Below, in pieces: positions 44,586 through 53,958 of a DNA stretch of 64,000 nt. The translations under genes were made by a program, and so were the position numbers. Source of the stretch: Caldilineaceae bacterium (GTDB lineage Bacteria > Chloroflexota > Anaerolineae > Caldilineales > Caldilineaceae). The stretch spans positions 41,300 to 105,299 of the forward strand of contig JAHBVG010000012.1 of NCBI GenBank assembly GCA_019637695.1, in the 5' to 3' direction. The notes under the pieces were generated by a model. That model did not search any database and was not told the DNA's origin. It saw only the letters and a program-made list of their open reading frames with translations. Numbering within the stretch: the stretch's first letter is position 1; the number at the start of each line of letters is the position of its first letter.

Positions 44586-45068
44586 CTACACGTTGAACTC
44601 AATATTGGGCAGTTTGACGCGCTGGATCTCGCCATTGTGGACGCCATTGCGGTTGCTGCCGAAGAGTCCATTGAGTGAGCCGACGACATGCTCTACATCC
44701 AGCCCACTGGCGCGGCAGAGTTGATCGAGCCGATCATCCAAATCCGCGGCGCAACTGCTGCACCCACCAATGTGGAAGCGCGCCAATACTTCCTCTGCCT
44801 GCGGATGGAGCGCGTAGATCTCGCGCATTGTCATATTGGGGCTAAATGCAGCCTTGCCCGAGAGACGCGCCACTTCGCCATGTAACGTGGCAAGCTGCTG
44901 CGCGTGCTCCTCGCGCAGACGGCGGATCTCTTCGCTGGCGTCGAACAAGGCCCGGTTATAGCGGTCGAGCCGCCGCGTTGCCTGCGCCAACCCCTGACTG
45001 ACGGTCCATGCGTAGACCAATCCCGCCAATGCCAAGGCTAACGCAACCACAGCTAGAGTAGTTCCCAT
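44586..45068 (-). CDS. Membrane-anchored DUF1858-like protein
   Basis: A 160-residue protein: an N-terminal membrane helix (LAVVALALALAGLVYAWTVS, 5-24), a coiled coil (about 30-70), and a DUF1858-like domain with MTMREIYALHPQAEEVLARF then HIGGCSSCAADLDDRLDQLC (about 79-118). The two close cysteines plus a third resemble the hybrid-cluster-associated redox domain. The end (NRNGVHNGEIQRVKLPNIEF) is not conserved. Such proteins are thought to handle disulfides or nitric-oxide/sulfur chemistry. It may work with the four-Cys protein downstream. Confidence 0.8.
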   Translation of the reverse strand: MGTTLAVVALALALAGLVYAWTVSQGLAQATRRLDRYNRALFDASEEIRRLREEHAQQLATLHGEVARLSGKAAFSPNMTMREIYALHPQAEEVLARFHIGGCSSCAADLDDRLDQLCRASGLDVEHVVGSLNGLFGSNRNGVHNGEIQRVKLPNIEFNV

Positions 45069-45092
45069 GTTGGTTCTCCTGTGTAAAGCGAA

Positions 45093-45164
45093 GGGATAGG
45101 GGATTGGTGACTGGAGATCAGGAGCAGAATGTCCGTTGAAGCCCAGTCACCAGTCCCCTATCCC
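45093..45164. repeat. 22-bp palindrome of GGGATAGGGGATTGGTGACTGG
   Basis: The left arm at 45093-45114 pairs with 45143-45164, with one mismatch. It uses the same GGGATTGGTGACTGG vocabulary as 12393-12528, 22986-23020 and 60040-60065. It sits between the DUF1858-like gene and the hydrolase stop. Confidence 0.8.
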
Positions 45165-45170
45165 CTATCA

Positions 45171-45869
45171 CTAAAGTTCGTAACTCTCACCCGGCTTCAA
45201 CACGATCCCCTCAATGTCGGCGGCGTCTTGCAACATCTGCACGAACGCTTCCGGGTCCTGGCGAATCGGTGGAAATGTGTTGTAATGGATGGGGATGACG
45301 CGCTTGGCCTTGACAAATTGGGCGGCGGTGACGGCATCCTCTGGCCCCATGGTAAAGTTATCGCCAATGGGGAGCAGCGCCAGATCCACGCCGCCCGCCT
45401 CGCCGATCAGACGCATGTCGTAGGTGAGGGCAGTATCCCCGGCGAAGTAAATATCAGCGCCATCGTTAAAGTAGATCAACACGCCCGCCGGGTTGCCGCC
45501 ATAGCTGCCGTCGGGCATCTGGCTGCCGTGATGGGCAATCGTCATCTTTAGCCGCCCAAAAGGGAAGTTGTAGCCGCCGCCGGTACTCATCTGGTGGAGA
45601 TTCTCGACGCCCTGATTTGCCAGCCAGTTGCCCACTTCAAAATTGCTGATCACCTGGCAGCCCGTCCGTTTGGCGATGCTCACGGCGTCGGCCACATGAT
45701 CGCCATGCCCGTGGGTGAGGATCATGAAATCAGCGTCGATGGTGTCAGCGGTTGCGCCGTCCGCCGCCAGCGGGTTGTTCGGGGCAAAGAAGGGATCGAT
45801 CACCAGGTTGACGCCATCTGCATTCACGGTGAAGGTCGAGTGACCGTAGTATTTGAGACTAACCGACAT
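45171..45869 (-). CDS. UPF0173-family metallo-beta-lactamase-fold hydrolase
   Basis: A 232-residue MBL-fold hydrolase. Metal ligands are visible in LTHGHGDHVADAV (about 52-64), the mid-chain His in IAHHGSQMPDG, the Asp in IYFAGDTALTYDM and the C-terminal His in VIPIHYNTFPP. This is the UPF0173 group (YtkL-like) of putative metal-dependent hydrolases without a proven substrate. ATG 45869 (MSVSLKYYGHS) is preferred: AAGGAGG lies six bases before it, while the ATG two codons earlier is too close. No signal peptide. The nearest same-strand gene upstream is nuoI across a 377-base gap. Confidence 0.9.
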   Translation of the reverse strand: MSVSLKYYGHSTFTVNADGVNLVIDPFFAPNNPLAADGATADTIDADFMILTHGHGDHVADAVSIAKRTGCQVISNFEVGNWLANQGVENLHQMSTGGGYNFPFGRLKMTIAHHGSQMPDGSYGGNPAGVLIYFNDGADIYFAGDTALTYDMRLIGEAGGVDLALLPIGDNFTMGPEDAVTAAQFVKAKRVIPIHYNTFPPIRQDPEAFVQMLQDAADIEGIVLKPGESYEL

Positions 45870-46246
45870 CTGCATCCTCCTTCTCGTAGTTATTGCTGGA
45901 GCCTGTCTCGTTTTGGGGAGCGTCTCAAATTTGGGGTGAGAATGCTCCTCGCCGGTCCGTGACCGGCGGCGGCCGGGTTACGGACCGACCTGAGCGCCCC
46001 CAAGCTGGGAGGCATCCCTCGTTTTGTGATTTCGAGTAACTACTTATCCCAGCTCTAGCCAGGTCGGTGACCTGGCGGCGGGTCCGTGACCCGCCTGGAG
46101 CATCAGGCTTAACAGTTACGATTTCAAAAGAAAAAGCCAGACTCACCATCCGGCGAACCTGGCTCTAGCATAACGATTGTGGGTACAACGTGTCAAGCGT
46201 CGATAACGATCCCCAACTGCCGGTTCTGCACTGACAGGCAGGGCCA
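45870..46246. other. Intergenic region with GGTCCGTGACC hairpins
   Basis: 377 bases with no gene. GCCGGTCCGTGACCGGCGGC starts at 45950 (hairpin core GGTC/GACC). A second compound hairpin spans 46059-46101 (GCCAGGTCGGTGACCTGGCG, then GGGTCCGTGACCCGCC and GGAGCATCAGG). Its reverse complement matches 26236-26260. AGCCAG...CTGGCT (46135-46163) is a smaller hairpin near the nuoI end. Confidence 0.65.
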
Positions 46247-47179
46247 CTATTCTCCAGATTCTGCCTTGCGCTGTCTGGCGCGCTCCTGGGCCTTGCGCTT
46301 CAATTCTTCCATACGGGCCTTGGCCGGATCTTCTGGCGCAGCACTGGCGATAGGCTCCACAGTGGCAACGGGCGTTTCTTGCGCCACGGGTGTCGCCTCG
46401 GCAGTGGGCGTCTCCTCTGTCTTGGGTGCGGCAGCTCTGGCCTTGGCTGCGGCGGCGCGTTCCTGCGCTTTTTTCTTCAAGGCTTCAGCATCGGCGGGGG
46501 AGCGCTCTTGCGTGGGCGCTGTCGGCGCTGCCGCCTTTGGAGCGGCGGCTTTGGCTGCTGCTGCCCTGGCCTTGGCCGCTTCTTGGGCGGCTTTCTGTTC
46601 TTCTTCCTGACGTCGCTTTTCTTCTTCCTGTGCATATTGGCGCGGCCAAAGGGCAGCGTAATATTCCACAGGGACAGTCAACTCTTCCATGTCATAGACG
46701 AGTTGAGGATAGCGATCATAGACGGCGAGTTCGTAGTCGTGGTTCATCTTGATCGCGTCAAAAGGACAGAACTCGACGCAGAAGCTGCAACTCATGCAGA
46801 CGGCGGCGTCAATGTAGAACTCCGACGGGCGCGTGATGGGCTTGCCCTTTTCATCGCTATCGCGCACGATCCAGATACACTGGGGTGGGCAGACTTTGGC
46901 GCAAATTCCACAGGCCGTGCAGCGATCCTCGCCTCGTTGCGTATCCCAAATCAACATGGGAATGTAGCGGAAATTCTCAGGCAGCATCCGCTTTTCTTCA
47001 GGATATTGGATCGTCAGCAGCCCTTCTTGTTCAACCGGCTGGTTCATAATCCGGCGATTGGATCCCAGATCGATGCTACCGGCGTAACGGCTGGGTTCCT
47101 TACTCACATCATCTTTGTAACTATCGACGAAGTGCTTGAGCGTAACACCCAGGCCCTTGAGTAATCCTGTTCCAAACAT
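46247..47179 (-). CDS. nuoI: NADH-quinone oxidoreductase subunit I with long Ala/Lys/Glu tail
   Basis: A 310-residue complex I ferredoxin-like subunit. Two 4Fe-4S motifs are complete: Cys87, 90, 93, 97 (CTACGICAKVCP) and Cys128, 131, 134, 138 (CMSCSFCVEFCP). They carry electrons from NADH or another donor to quinone. From about residue 185 it adds a 125-residue low-complexity tail rich in Ala, Lys, Glu and Pro (EEEKRRQEEEQKAAQEAAKA), ending ARMEELKRKAQERARQRKAE. Most NuoI proteins end at about 160-220. NuoB here carries a related tail, so the extensions may interact. It is the third gene of nuoB-nuoCD-nuoI. Confidence 0.93.
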   Translation of the reverse strand: MFGTGLLKGLGVTLKHFVDSYKDDVSKEPSRYAGSIDLGSNRRIMNQPVEQEGLLTIQYPEEKRMLPENFRYIPMLIWDTQRGEDRCTACGICAKVCPPQCIWIVRDSDEKGKPITRPSEFYIDAAVCMSCSFCVEFCPFDAIKMNHDYELAVYDRYPQLVYDMEELTVPVEYYAALWPRQYAQEEEKRRQEEEQKAAQEAAKARAAAAKAAAPKAAAPTAPTQERSPADAEALKKKAQERAAAAKARAAAPKTEETPTAEATPVAQETPVATVEPIASAAPEDPAKARMEELKRKAQERARQRKAESGE

Positions 47180-47202
47180 ACTTGTCGCTCCTACTCAGAA
47201 TG

Positions 47203-47258
47203 AGTAAAGAGTAATGAATAAGAGGGTAAGCCTATTTTGCTTCTACTCATTACTCATT
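47203..47258. repeat. Palindrome of GAGTAAAGAGTAATGAATAA words
   Basis: The left array GAGTAAAGAGTAATGAATAA (47203-47222) mirrors CTACTCATTACTCATTAC (about 47242-47259). It is between nuoI and nuoCD and has the same vocabulary as 19374-19465. Confidence 0.65.
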
Positions 47259-47267
47259 ACAAGGCAA

Positions 47268-49103
47268 CTAGCGGTCTACTTCACCTAACACAATGTCAAT
47301 CGCGCCCAAAATGACCACGGCATCTGCCAACTTGTAGCCGACGCTCATGGGTCCCAGCGCGTTCAGGTTGATGTAGCTAGGGGCGCGCACATGATACCGA
47401 TAGGGGTTAGGTTTGCCATCGCTCACCAGGTAGAACCCTAGCTCACCTTTGGGCGCTTCAACCCGGGCGTAGATTTCGCCCTCCGGCGGACGCAGGTTGT
47501 AGCCTCCCTTGCCGCCCATGATCGTACCAAAGCCCTGGCTCAACGTGGCCGATGCATAAGCCGGCGCGCCGTTGACTTCGCCGCCAGGAATGTCGCGCAG
47601 CGCTTGTTGAAGAATCCTGACGCTCTGGCGGGCTTCGAGCAGGCGAATATAGTAGCGATCATAGATGTCGCTGTTGGGTAGGGTTGGGATATCAAAATCG
47701 AAGCGGTCATAGATACCGTATGGCTCCGCCTTGCGAATATCGTAGGCAACCCCGGCGGCGCGGATCATCGGGCCAGAGACGCTCAGCGAGAGCAGCGCCT
47801 CAGCGGAGAGGTAGCCGACGCCGCGTCCCCGCGCTATAAGGATCTCATTTTTCGAGAGAAGATGATCCAATTCATCCAATGCACGCGGCAACCGTTCGTG
47901 GGCTATATATTGGGCCTTTTTCAACCAACCTGGCGGCAGATCCCGGACGACGCCGCCAAAGCGCATGTAGTTGCACATCAATCGTCCGCCAGACGCTTCC
48001 TCAAACAGGTCGAGGATCATCTCGCGCTCTTCAATCGCATAGAGCGCCGGCGTTTGCAGCGCGCCCAGATCGTTGAGGATAAAGCCAATCGACCACGTAT
48101 GGTTGACCACACGCGTCAGTTCCGCCATGATAATGCGGATGTACTCGGCTCGCTCTGGCACTTCAATGCCGGTCAGTTTTTCCACAGCATGGGCATAGGC
48201 CCAGTTGTTGCTCATCGAATTGATATAATCGAGACGGTCGGTGAACGGCATATTCATCAACCAGGTGTTGCGCTCGCCGATCTGCTCGTGGTTGCGATGC
48301 AGATAGCCCATCTCCGGCTCCAACGCCAGGATCGTCTCGCCCTCAATGCGTGTGAGCATACGGAAGACGCCATGCGTGCTGGGGTGATGCGGTCCCAGGT
48401 TGACCACAATGCTTTCTGTGTCCAGCGAATCCGTCCCCAGTGCGTGGCTGGGCGCCTGGCTCACTGGCACATAGGCTACCGGTTCTTTCCATGTGTCGGG
48501 ATTCCACCCGGCGGGGTAATGGGTATTCTTGCCCCAGGGCAACGCATCCTCGTGGAACTTGTAATTGCCATTGGGATGACGGCTGCGGAAAGGCTTGTTT
48601 TCTTCTTCAAAATAGGGTTCTTTCCAATCCTTGCGCATAGGATGGCCGTGAAAGCCTTCCCACATGAGGATGCGGCGCAGGTTGGGATGCCCCTGAAACT
48701 TAATACCGTAGAGATCGTAGACTTCCCGTTCCTGTAAGTTCGCGCCGGGGTAAACGCTCGTCGCCGTGGGGACTGTCTCATTCTGCGGCACGGGGACATG
48801 CAAGGCGATGTGTCCGCCGCCCTTCTTTGTGCTGTAGAGATGGTAGACGACGTCAAAGCGCTCTTGAATGCCTTTGCGGGCCTTGCCACTGTACGTCGAA
48901 TAATCTGTGCAGGTGAGGTTCGACAGAAAATCGTACCCCTCCGCATCGCGCAGATGAGCCAACAAGGGGATAAGCTTATCGGGAGCAACAATATAAGACT
49001 TATCGGTCTCTTCGGCCCAGGTACCGACGACGGCGCCCGGTACAGCATCCTGGTAAGGAAGCCCATGATCCGTGCTTTCTATGACTGCAACTGCATCGCT
49101 CAT
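47268..49103 (-). CDS. nuoCD: NADH-quinone oxidoreductase fused subunits C and D
   Basis: A 611-residue fusion of the NuoC (30 kDa) and NuoD (49 kDa) subunits. The C part (about 1-195) has [14 protein letters not shown] and the signature [14 protein letters not shown], then [20 protein letters not shown]. The D part starts near 230 ([20 protein letters not shown]) with the quinone-site His pair, and continues with [16 protein letters not shown] and [21 protein letters not shown]-terminal [16 protein letters not shown] ending. Proton pumping itself needs the membrane subunits, which are not in the window. Between C and D is a linker ([20 protein letters not shown]). ATG 49103 starts 48 bases after the nuoB stop. 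Confidence 0.94.
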   Translation of the reverse strand: MSDAVAVIESTDHGLPYQDAVPGAVVGTWAEETDKSYIVAPDKLIPLLAHLRDAEGYDFLSNLTCTDYSTYSGKARKGIQERFDVVYHLYSTKKGGGHIALHVPVPQNETVPTATSVYPGANLQEREVYDLYGIKFQGHPNLRRILMWEGFHGHPMRKDWKEPYFEEENKPFRSRHPNGNYKFHEDALPWGKNTHYPAGWNPDTWKEPVAYVPVSQAPSHALGTDSLDTESIVVNLGPHHPSTHGVFRMLTRIEGETILALEPEMGYLHRNHEQIGERNTWLMNMPFTDRLDYINSMSNNWAYAHAVEKLTGIEVPERAEYIRIIMAELTRVVNHTWSIGFILNDLGALQTPALYAIEEREMILDLFEEASGGRLMCNYMRFGGVVRDLPPGWLKKAQYIAHERLPRALDELDHLLSKNEILIARGRGVGYLSAEALLSLSVSGPMIRAAGVAYDIRKAEPYGIYDRFDFDIPTLPNSDIYDRYYIRLLEARQSVRILQQALRDIPGGEVNGAPAYASATLSQGFGTIMGGKGGYNLRPPEGEIYARVEAPKGELGFYLVSDGKPNPYRYHVRAPSYINLNALGPMSVGYKLADAVVILGAIDIVLGEVDR

Positions 49104-49151
49104 TCTCTGCCTCGCTGAATCGTGAATTTCGAACTGTCACAGACGGGGATG

Positions 49152-49952
<801 letters not shown>

Positions 49953-50246
49953 TCTCTATTTTCCTCATGGTTAGAACTGTCTTGACAATCCGTCATTTCA
50001 GTTTAGCAAGTGGGAGCCATTTTACCGAGGATACAATGACCAACATCGAATTATGATGATAATTACAAATCAAGAACATGGTAACTATACCGTAGCGATC
50101 CTCGAAAAGCAACTTTCAGGCCGCTTAGGGGTACTTTGATTGTTGGACTATCCCTGGCTTGCAGGCGAATTATAGTAGGATGGCTTGAACGCGTCAAGTG
50201 CTATATTTCACAATTGACAACAATCACCGAAAAGAGACATATCTTT

Positions 50247-51179
50247 ATGGACGGGGCAATTGTTATCGGCATTGACGGCGGCGCAACCAAGACCGTTGCC
50301 GTCGTGATGAACAGAGATGGGTCAGAGATCGGACGTAGCCAATCTGGCTCTACGAATTGGAACAGCGTGGGGATCGATACTGCCCACGCTCATTTGAACG
50401 AAGCGATCTCCGGCGCGCTGGATCAGGCCGGACGCCAGATCGATGAGGTGAAGGCTGTCTGTATCGGCGCCAGCGGCGTGGATCGTCCTCTGGATCGGGA
50501 GCGGATGACGGAATGGCTGCGCGCACGCTTCCCTGCGGCGGCGTTGACCATCCACAATGACGCAGTGATCGCGCTCGCCAGCGGCACTGCGGGCGAAGTC
50601 TACGGCGTCGTGCTGATCAGCGGTACGGGGATGATCGTCTATGGCTTTGATCGAGAAGGCAATCGTGCTCGCGCCGGTGGATGGGGCGCGCTGTTGGGCG
50701 ATCCTGGCAGTGGCTACGCGCTGGGCGCGGAGGTCCTCAAGGCTGTCACCTGGGCGGTGGATGGTCGCGGGCCTGCGACGGCGTTGACGGATGCTTTGCT
50801 GACCCATTTGCAACTCGAAGGTCCTCAACAATTGGTGGATTGGACCTATCGAAACATCGCCTGGGAACGGTTTGCAGCGCTGGCGCCCCTGGCTATCCAC
50901 TGCGCCGAAGCGGAGGATGCCGTCGCCCAACGCATCCTGGCGGAGGGGGCCGAAGGTCTCGCCGTAGCGGTGAAAGCTGTCGTACAGAATTTGAAACTGG
51001 CCGAAGATGGGTTCCCGTTGGTGTTGGCGGGCGGCAACCTGCGCCCAGGTCTCTTTCAGGAGCGGGTGAAGGAGCGGATCTTCTCCTACGCGCCTAATGC
51101 CGTCCTCATCCGGCCAGATCTGGAACCGGTCATCGGCGCGGCTTTGCTGGCGTTGCGTGAACTGGATAGGGGAAATTAA
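50247..51179 (+). CDS. BadF/BadG/BcrA/BcrD-family ATPase, N-acetylglucosamine kinase-like
   Basis: A 310-residue ASKHA-fold kinase. ATP-binding segments are IGIDGGATKTVAVVMNRDG (7-25), GASGVDRPLDRERM (about 72-85), VVLISGTGMIVYGFDREG (122-139) and GGWGALLGDPGSGYALGAEV (144-163). The last is the mark of the NagK-like half of this family. It most likely phosphorylates an amino sugar. ATG 50247 is chosen: the 37 codons above lie in the promoter gap. TTGACA (50214-50219) is present but too close for a classic promoter unless the mRNA is nearly leaderless. It is divergent from nuoB. Confidence 0.87.
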   Translation: MDGAIVIGIDGGATKTVAVVMNRDGSEIGRSQSGSTNWNSVGIDTAHAHLNEAISGALDQAGRQIDEVKAVCIGASGVDRPLDRERMTEWLRARFPAAALTIHNDAVIALASGTAGEVYGVVLISGTGMIVYGFDREGNRARAGGWGALLGDPGSGYALGAEVLKAVTWAVDGRGPATALTDALLTHLQLEGPQQLVDWTYRNIAWERFAALAPLAIHCAEAEDAVAQRILAEGAEGLAVAVKAVVQNLKLAEDGFPLVLAGGNLRPGLFQERVKERIFSYAPNAVLIRPDLEPVIGAALLALRELDRGN

Positions 51180-51225
51180 CGCAAAGGCGCAAAGATCGCA
51201 AAGGCGCGGAAAATTCAACGCAAAG
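51178..51225. repeat. AACGCAAAGGCGCAAAG tandem word array
   Basis: TTAACGCAAAGGCGCAAAGA starts at the kinase stop codon, followed by TCGCAAAGGCGCGGAAAATT and CAACGCAAAGACC. A short degenerate tandem of a 9-base word with no coding meaning. Confidence 0.6.
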
Positions 51226-51238
51226 ACCCACTTCTCTC

Positions 51239-51370
51239 TCAAAATAGCATTTCTTCCGCAAAGCGGCGCAGGATGCGATGGGTCGCCGCCAATTCTGCGA
51301 TCTCCACATACTCATCGGTGGAGTGCGCAACCTGATAGGTCCCCGGCCCAAAACTGTTTTGTGGAGGAGA
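51239..51370 (-). pseudogene. C-terminal scrap of an M20-family peptidase (ArgE/DapE type)
   Basis: Reading the minus strand from about 51370 to TGA at 51239-51241 gives PPQNSFGPGTYQVAHSTDEY, then VEIAELAATHRILRRFAEEM and LF. GPG...AH..DEYV is the last conserved block of M20 deacylases/peptidases with a metal-binding His. Everything upstream of this block is missing. Confidence 0.78.
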
Positions 51371-51413
51371 AGGTTCGTCATGGATATTCCACGGCTGATA
51401 GAGATCAGGCGAT

Positions 51414-52328
51414 CTAATTGTTTAGGGTGGTTGCGATCCCTTCCCGGTATGGCGTCGGTTTGAGATCGTAGGCGGCCTCAATTTTGCTGCTGTCGAAGTG
51501 ATAATCGGACTCAAATTGGTACAACATCTCCTGAGTTTCTCGCAGTACAGGCACGAAGATCCCCATGAGCCGCAGCATCCAGCGCGGCGCAACCTGTATC
51601 TTGAATGGGCGGCCTGCCAGCTCACAGGCGAGACGCACAAATCCCTCACCGCTCAAGGGTTCCTTTGTGGTGGGCAGATGCCACGTCTGCCCGTACGCCT
51701 TGTCGGACTGGCCAAGGATGGCGACGGCGCGCCCTGCATCCGGTGTATAGGTGAAGGTGTGGACTGCCTTTGGGTTGCCAATCCATTGAGGCGTCTTCCC
51801 TGCTTTGAGACGCTCGAACACGGTGGAATGGGTGATACTCAGGGTCGCGCCCGGCCCATAGAAGTCCGCGGCGCGGGTAATCATGGCTTGCAGCACGCCG
51901 GATCGCATTTCGTCCAACAGCATCGTGGCGATTTGCGCCCGCACCTTCCCTTTGCGGCTCGTCGGCTTCAGCGGCGTCTCTTCGGTCATCATCCCGTGGA
52001 CATAGCCATAGGCATAGACATTGTCAAAGAAGACAAGGCGACTGCCGTGCCGCTTGCAGGCGTCGATGACGTTGCGCATCAGCCGCGGCCATTGCTCTTC
52101 CCAAACAGTGGCATCATATTGAAGACCGGCGACCAGATAGGCGACATCGCTGCCAGCGACGGCCCGATCTGTAGCCTCTGCATCCAGAAGATCAGCGCGA
52201 ACGATCTCGTCCTGTGGGTTCACCGGTTGCGGATTGCGGCCTACCTGGCGGATACGGTGACCGGAGGCGACAAGCGCCTGTGAAAGCTCACGGCCAATGA
52301 CACCACTGGCGCCGAGAATTGTCTGCAT
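51414..52328 (-). CDS. NAD(P)-dependent epimerase/reductase-like (extended SDR)
   Basis: A 304-residue extended SDR. It starts directly with the Rossmann strand and Gly motif (MQTILGASGVIGRELSQAL, 1-19). DNVYAYGYVHG (about 101-111) stands where the Tyr of YxxxK should lie. TRAADFYGPGATLS and VHTFTYTPDAGRAVAILGQS follow, then a C-terminal domain. It resembles NAD-dependent epimerase/dehydratases and membrane-associated isoflavone-reductase-like proteins. GGAGGCTATCCT precedes ATG 52328. The substrate is unknown. The stop lies 44 bases from the M20 fragment. Confidence 0.87.
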   Translation of the reverse strand: MQTILGASGVIGRELSQALVASGHRIRQVGRNPQPVNPQDEIVRADLLDAEATDRAVAGSDVAYLVAGLQYDATVWEEQWPRLMRNVIDACKRHGSRLVFFDNVYAYGYVHGMMTEETPLKPTSRKGKVRAQIATMLLDEMRSGVLQAMITRAADFYGPGATLSITHSTVFERLKAGKTPQWIGNPKAVHTFTYTPDAGRAVAILGQSDKAYGQTWHLPTTKEPLSGEGFVRLACELAGRPFKIQVAPRWMLRLMGIFVPVLRETQEMLYQFESDYHFDSSKIEAAYDLKPTPYREGIATTLNN

Positions 52329-52498
52329 AGGATAGCCTCCTTATTTGATCGATATCAGTTATATCATCAAACAATTAGCCAGCAATAGCAAATTTGAGAC
52401 GCGCCCCAATGTCTGCTACGGCTATTGCTGTCAAAGCCCCCATTTGTTACAATCAAATGCAATAGTTTCCTGCCCATTATGTCCTGAAAGCGATTGCC

Positions 52499-53185
52499 AT
52501 GACCCTTACCATCCTGGAAAGATCAATAGAAAGCCAACTTATGGAGCAACTGCTTCGTTCTCCCCGGCTGCCGATGGTGGCGAAACAACTCGGCGCGCTG
52601 GTAGCCGATGAATCTGCCCGCCGCCAGGAGTTCATCCACACGGTATTGGAATCAGAAAAAGCCGAATTTATCAACGGAGAGAAGGTTGTGCATTCACCAG
52701 CCAGATTCAAACATACTGCTACCATTGGCAACCTGTATCGACTGCTCAGCACCTATGTGATGATCCACCATCTTGGCTGGGTCGGCTTCGAGAAGGTTCT
52801 GATCTCGCTCACCCGCAACGACTACGAGCCGGATATCTGCTTCTTCAACGCCGAGACGGCGGTCACTTTCCAGCCGGACCAGATACGCTTCCCCGCGCCG
52901 GATCTGGCGGTAGAGGTGCTATCTGCATCCACAGAGGCCAATGACCGCGGCATCAAGTTCGAGGATTACGCCGCCCACGCTGTTTCTGAATATTGGATCA
53001 TCGACCCCGACAGCGAGACGGTGGAACAATACCGTCTGGTCGGGGAACGCTACGATCTGGCCATCAAAGCGCAGACCGGTGAGTTGCACAGCATCGTCGT
53101 CCCCAATTTTGTGATCCCAGTGCGGGCGATCTTCGACGATGGGATCAATCGGGCGACGCTGGCCCAACTGCTGGCAATCCGCTGA
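52499..53185 (+). CDS. Uma2-family putative endonuclease (DUF820)
   Basis: A 228-residue PD-(D/E)XK-like protein of the Uma2 family, very common in cyanobacteria and Chloroflexota. The core is EFINGEKVVHSPARFKHTAT (about 56-75), DYEPDICFFN (102-111), the catalytic-type PAPDLAVEVLSASTEANDRG (128-147) and IKFEDYAAHAVSEYWIIDPD. Its DNA target, if any, is unknown; it may be tied to mobile elements. The stop TGA overlaps the next ATG (sharing the A), so it is translationally coupled to a lasso-type B2 protease gene, an unusual pairing. Confidence 0.9.
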   Translation: MTLTILERSIESQLMEQLLRSPRLPMVAKQLGALVADESARRQEFIHTVLESEKAEFINGEKVVHSPARFKHTATIGNLYRLLSTYVMIHHLGWVGFEKVLISLTRNDYEPDICFFNAETAVTFQPDQIRFPAPDLAVEVLSASTEANDRGIKFEDYAAHAVSEYWIIDPDSETVEQYRLVGERYDLAIKAQTGELHSIVVPNFVIPVRAIFDDGINRATLAQLLAIR

Positions 53186-53664
53186 TGGTGTCTCAACCTC
53201 GTTTTCAGAATCGTCTGCGCAAATTGATCGCCCTTTCCTGGGCGGATCGCTGGCTGCTGGCGCAGGTTTTTGTCATGCTCGGCCTCGCCCGGTTGACGCT
53301 GCGCGTTGTTCCTTTTCGTCGTCTGGCCCAGCATTTAGGAACACTGCACAACGAGACATCCACCGAGTCGCCGCCGGATCACCTGGCGCAGGCCCGACGC
53401 ATCGCCCTGTCCATTGCCCGCGTCAGTCCCCATACACCGTGGGAAAGCAATTGCTTTCCCCAAGCGTTGACCGCCAAATTCTGGCTGCGTCGCCGCGGCA
53501 TCCCTACCACGCTCTACCTCGGTGTCGCCCTCAACAAAACCGGTGCGGACGGCTCCACCCGCACCGACATGGAAGCACACGCCTGGCTACGCTGTGGTCC
53601 CTTCCTCGTCACAGGTGGACGCGGCCACGAACGCTTCACCGTCACAGCCATCTTTGGGGAATAG
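53185..53664 (+). CDS. Lasso-peptide biosynthesis B2-like cysteine protease, orphan
   Basis: A 159-residue protein of the McjB C-terminal (transglutaminase-core-like) family, which cuts leader peptides in lasso-peptide pathways. Features are a helical N-terminal part (SWADRWLLAQVFVMLGLARL), Cys90 in PWESNCFPQALTAKFWLRRR and His132 in DMEAHAWLRCG. The third triad residue is not evident. No lasso precursor, B1 recognition protein or cyclase C was found nearby. Similar orphans exist. It starts inside the stop of the Uma2 gene and is followed directly by an M20 peptidase fragment, so a larger cluster may have been lost. Confidence 0.8.
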   Translation: MVSQPRFQNRLRKLIALSWADRWLLAQVFVMLGLARLTLRVVPFRRLAQHLGTLHNETSTESPPDHLAQARRIALSIARVSPHTPWESNCFPQALTAKFWLRRRGIPTTLYLGVALNKTGADGSTRTDMEAHAWLRCGPFLVTGGRGHERFTVTAIFGE

Positions 53665-53666
53665 CC

Positions 53667-53930
53667 GTCATCGCCGCAGTGGACGCCAATATGCACATCG
53701 TCACCCACACCGCCCGCGCCAATCCCTACAAGACGCCGGTGCGCCAGGCCATCAGCCAATCGATCATCGCCGCTGCCGATAGCGTCTTCGGCGAGTCTCC
53801 GCTGGTCATGGGCGTCAGCACCCAGGGGACGATCATGATCCATGTGCCACACCTGGCGGTGATGGGCGGCTTCGGCGCGGCGGAGAACAACCTCCACGCG
53901 CCCAACGAAAACATGCCCGTGGATCGCTTC
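53667..53930 (+). pseudogene. C-terminal scrap of an M20/M25-type metallopeptidase
   Basis: Three bases after the B2 stop the frame reads HTARANPYKTPVRQAISQSI, VFGESPLVMGVSTQGTIMI, LAVMGGFGAAENNLHAPNEN and MPVDRF. These are the last conserved blocks of an M20 dipeptidase-like gene. It has no start and no N-terminal domain. The end is replaced by CCAGTCCCCAATCCCCAGTC-type words. It is a different family member from the scrap at 51239-51370. Confidence 0.8.
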
Positions 53931-53958
53931 CCAGTCCCCAATCCCCAGTCCCCAATCC

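Noticed and set aside
52499..53664. A lasso-peptide gene cluster
   Set aside because: Only a B2-like protease is present; no precursor, B1 or cyclase gene was found within several kilobases.
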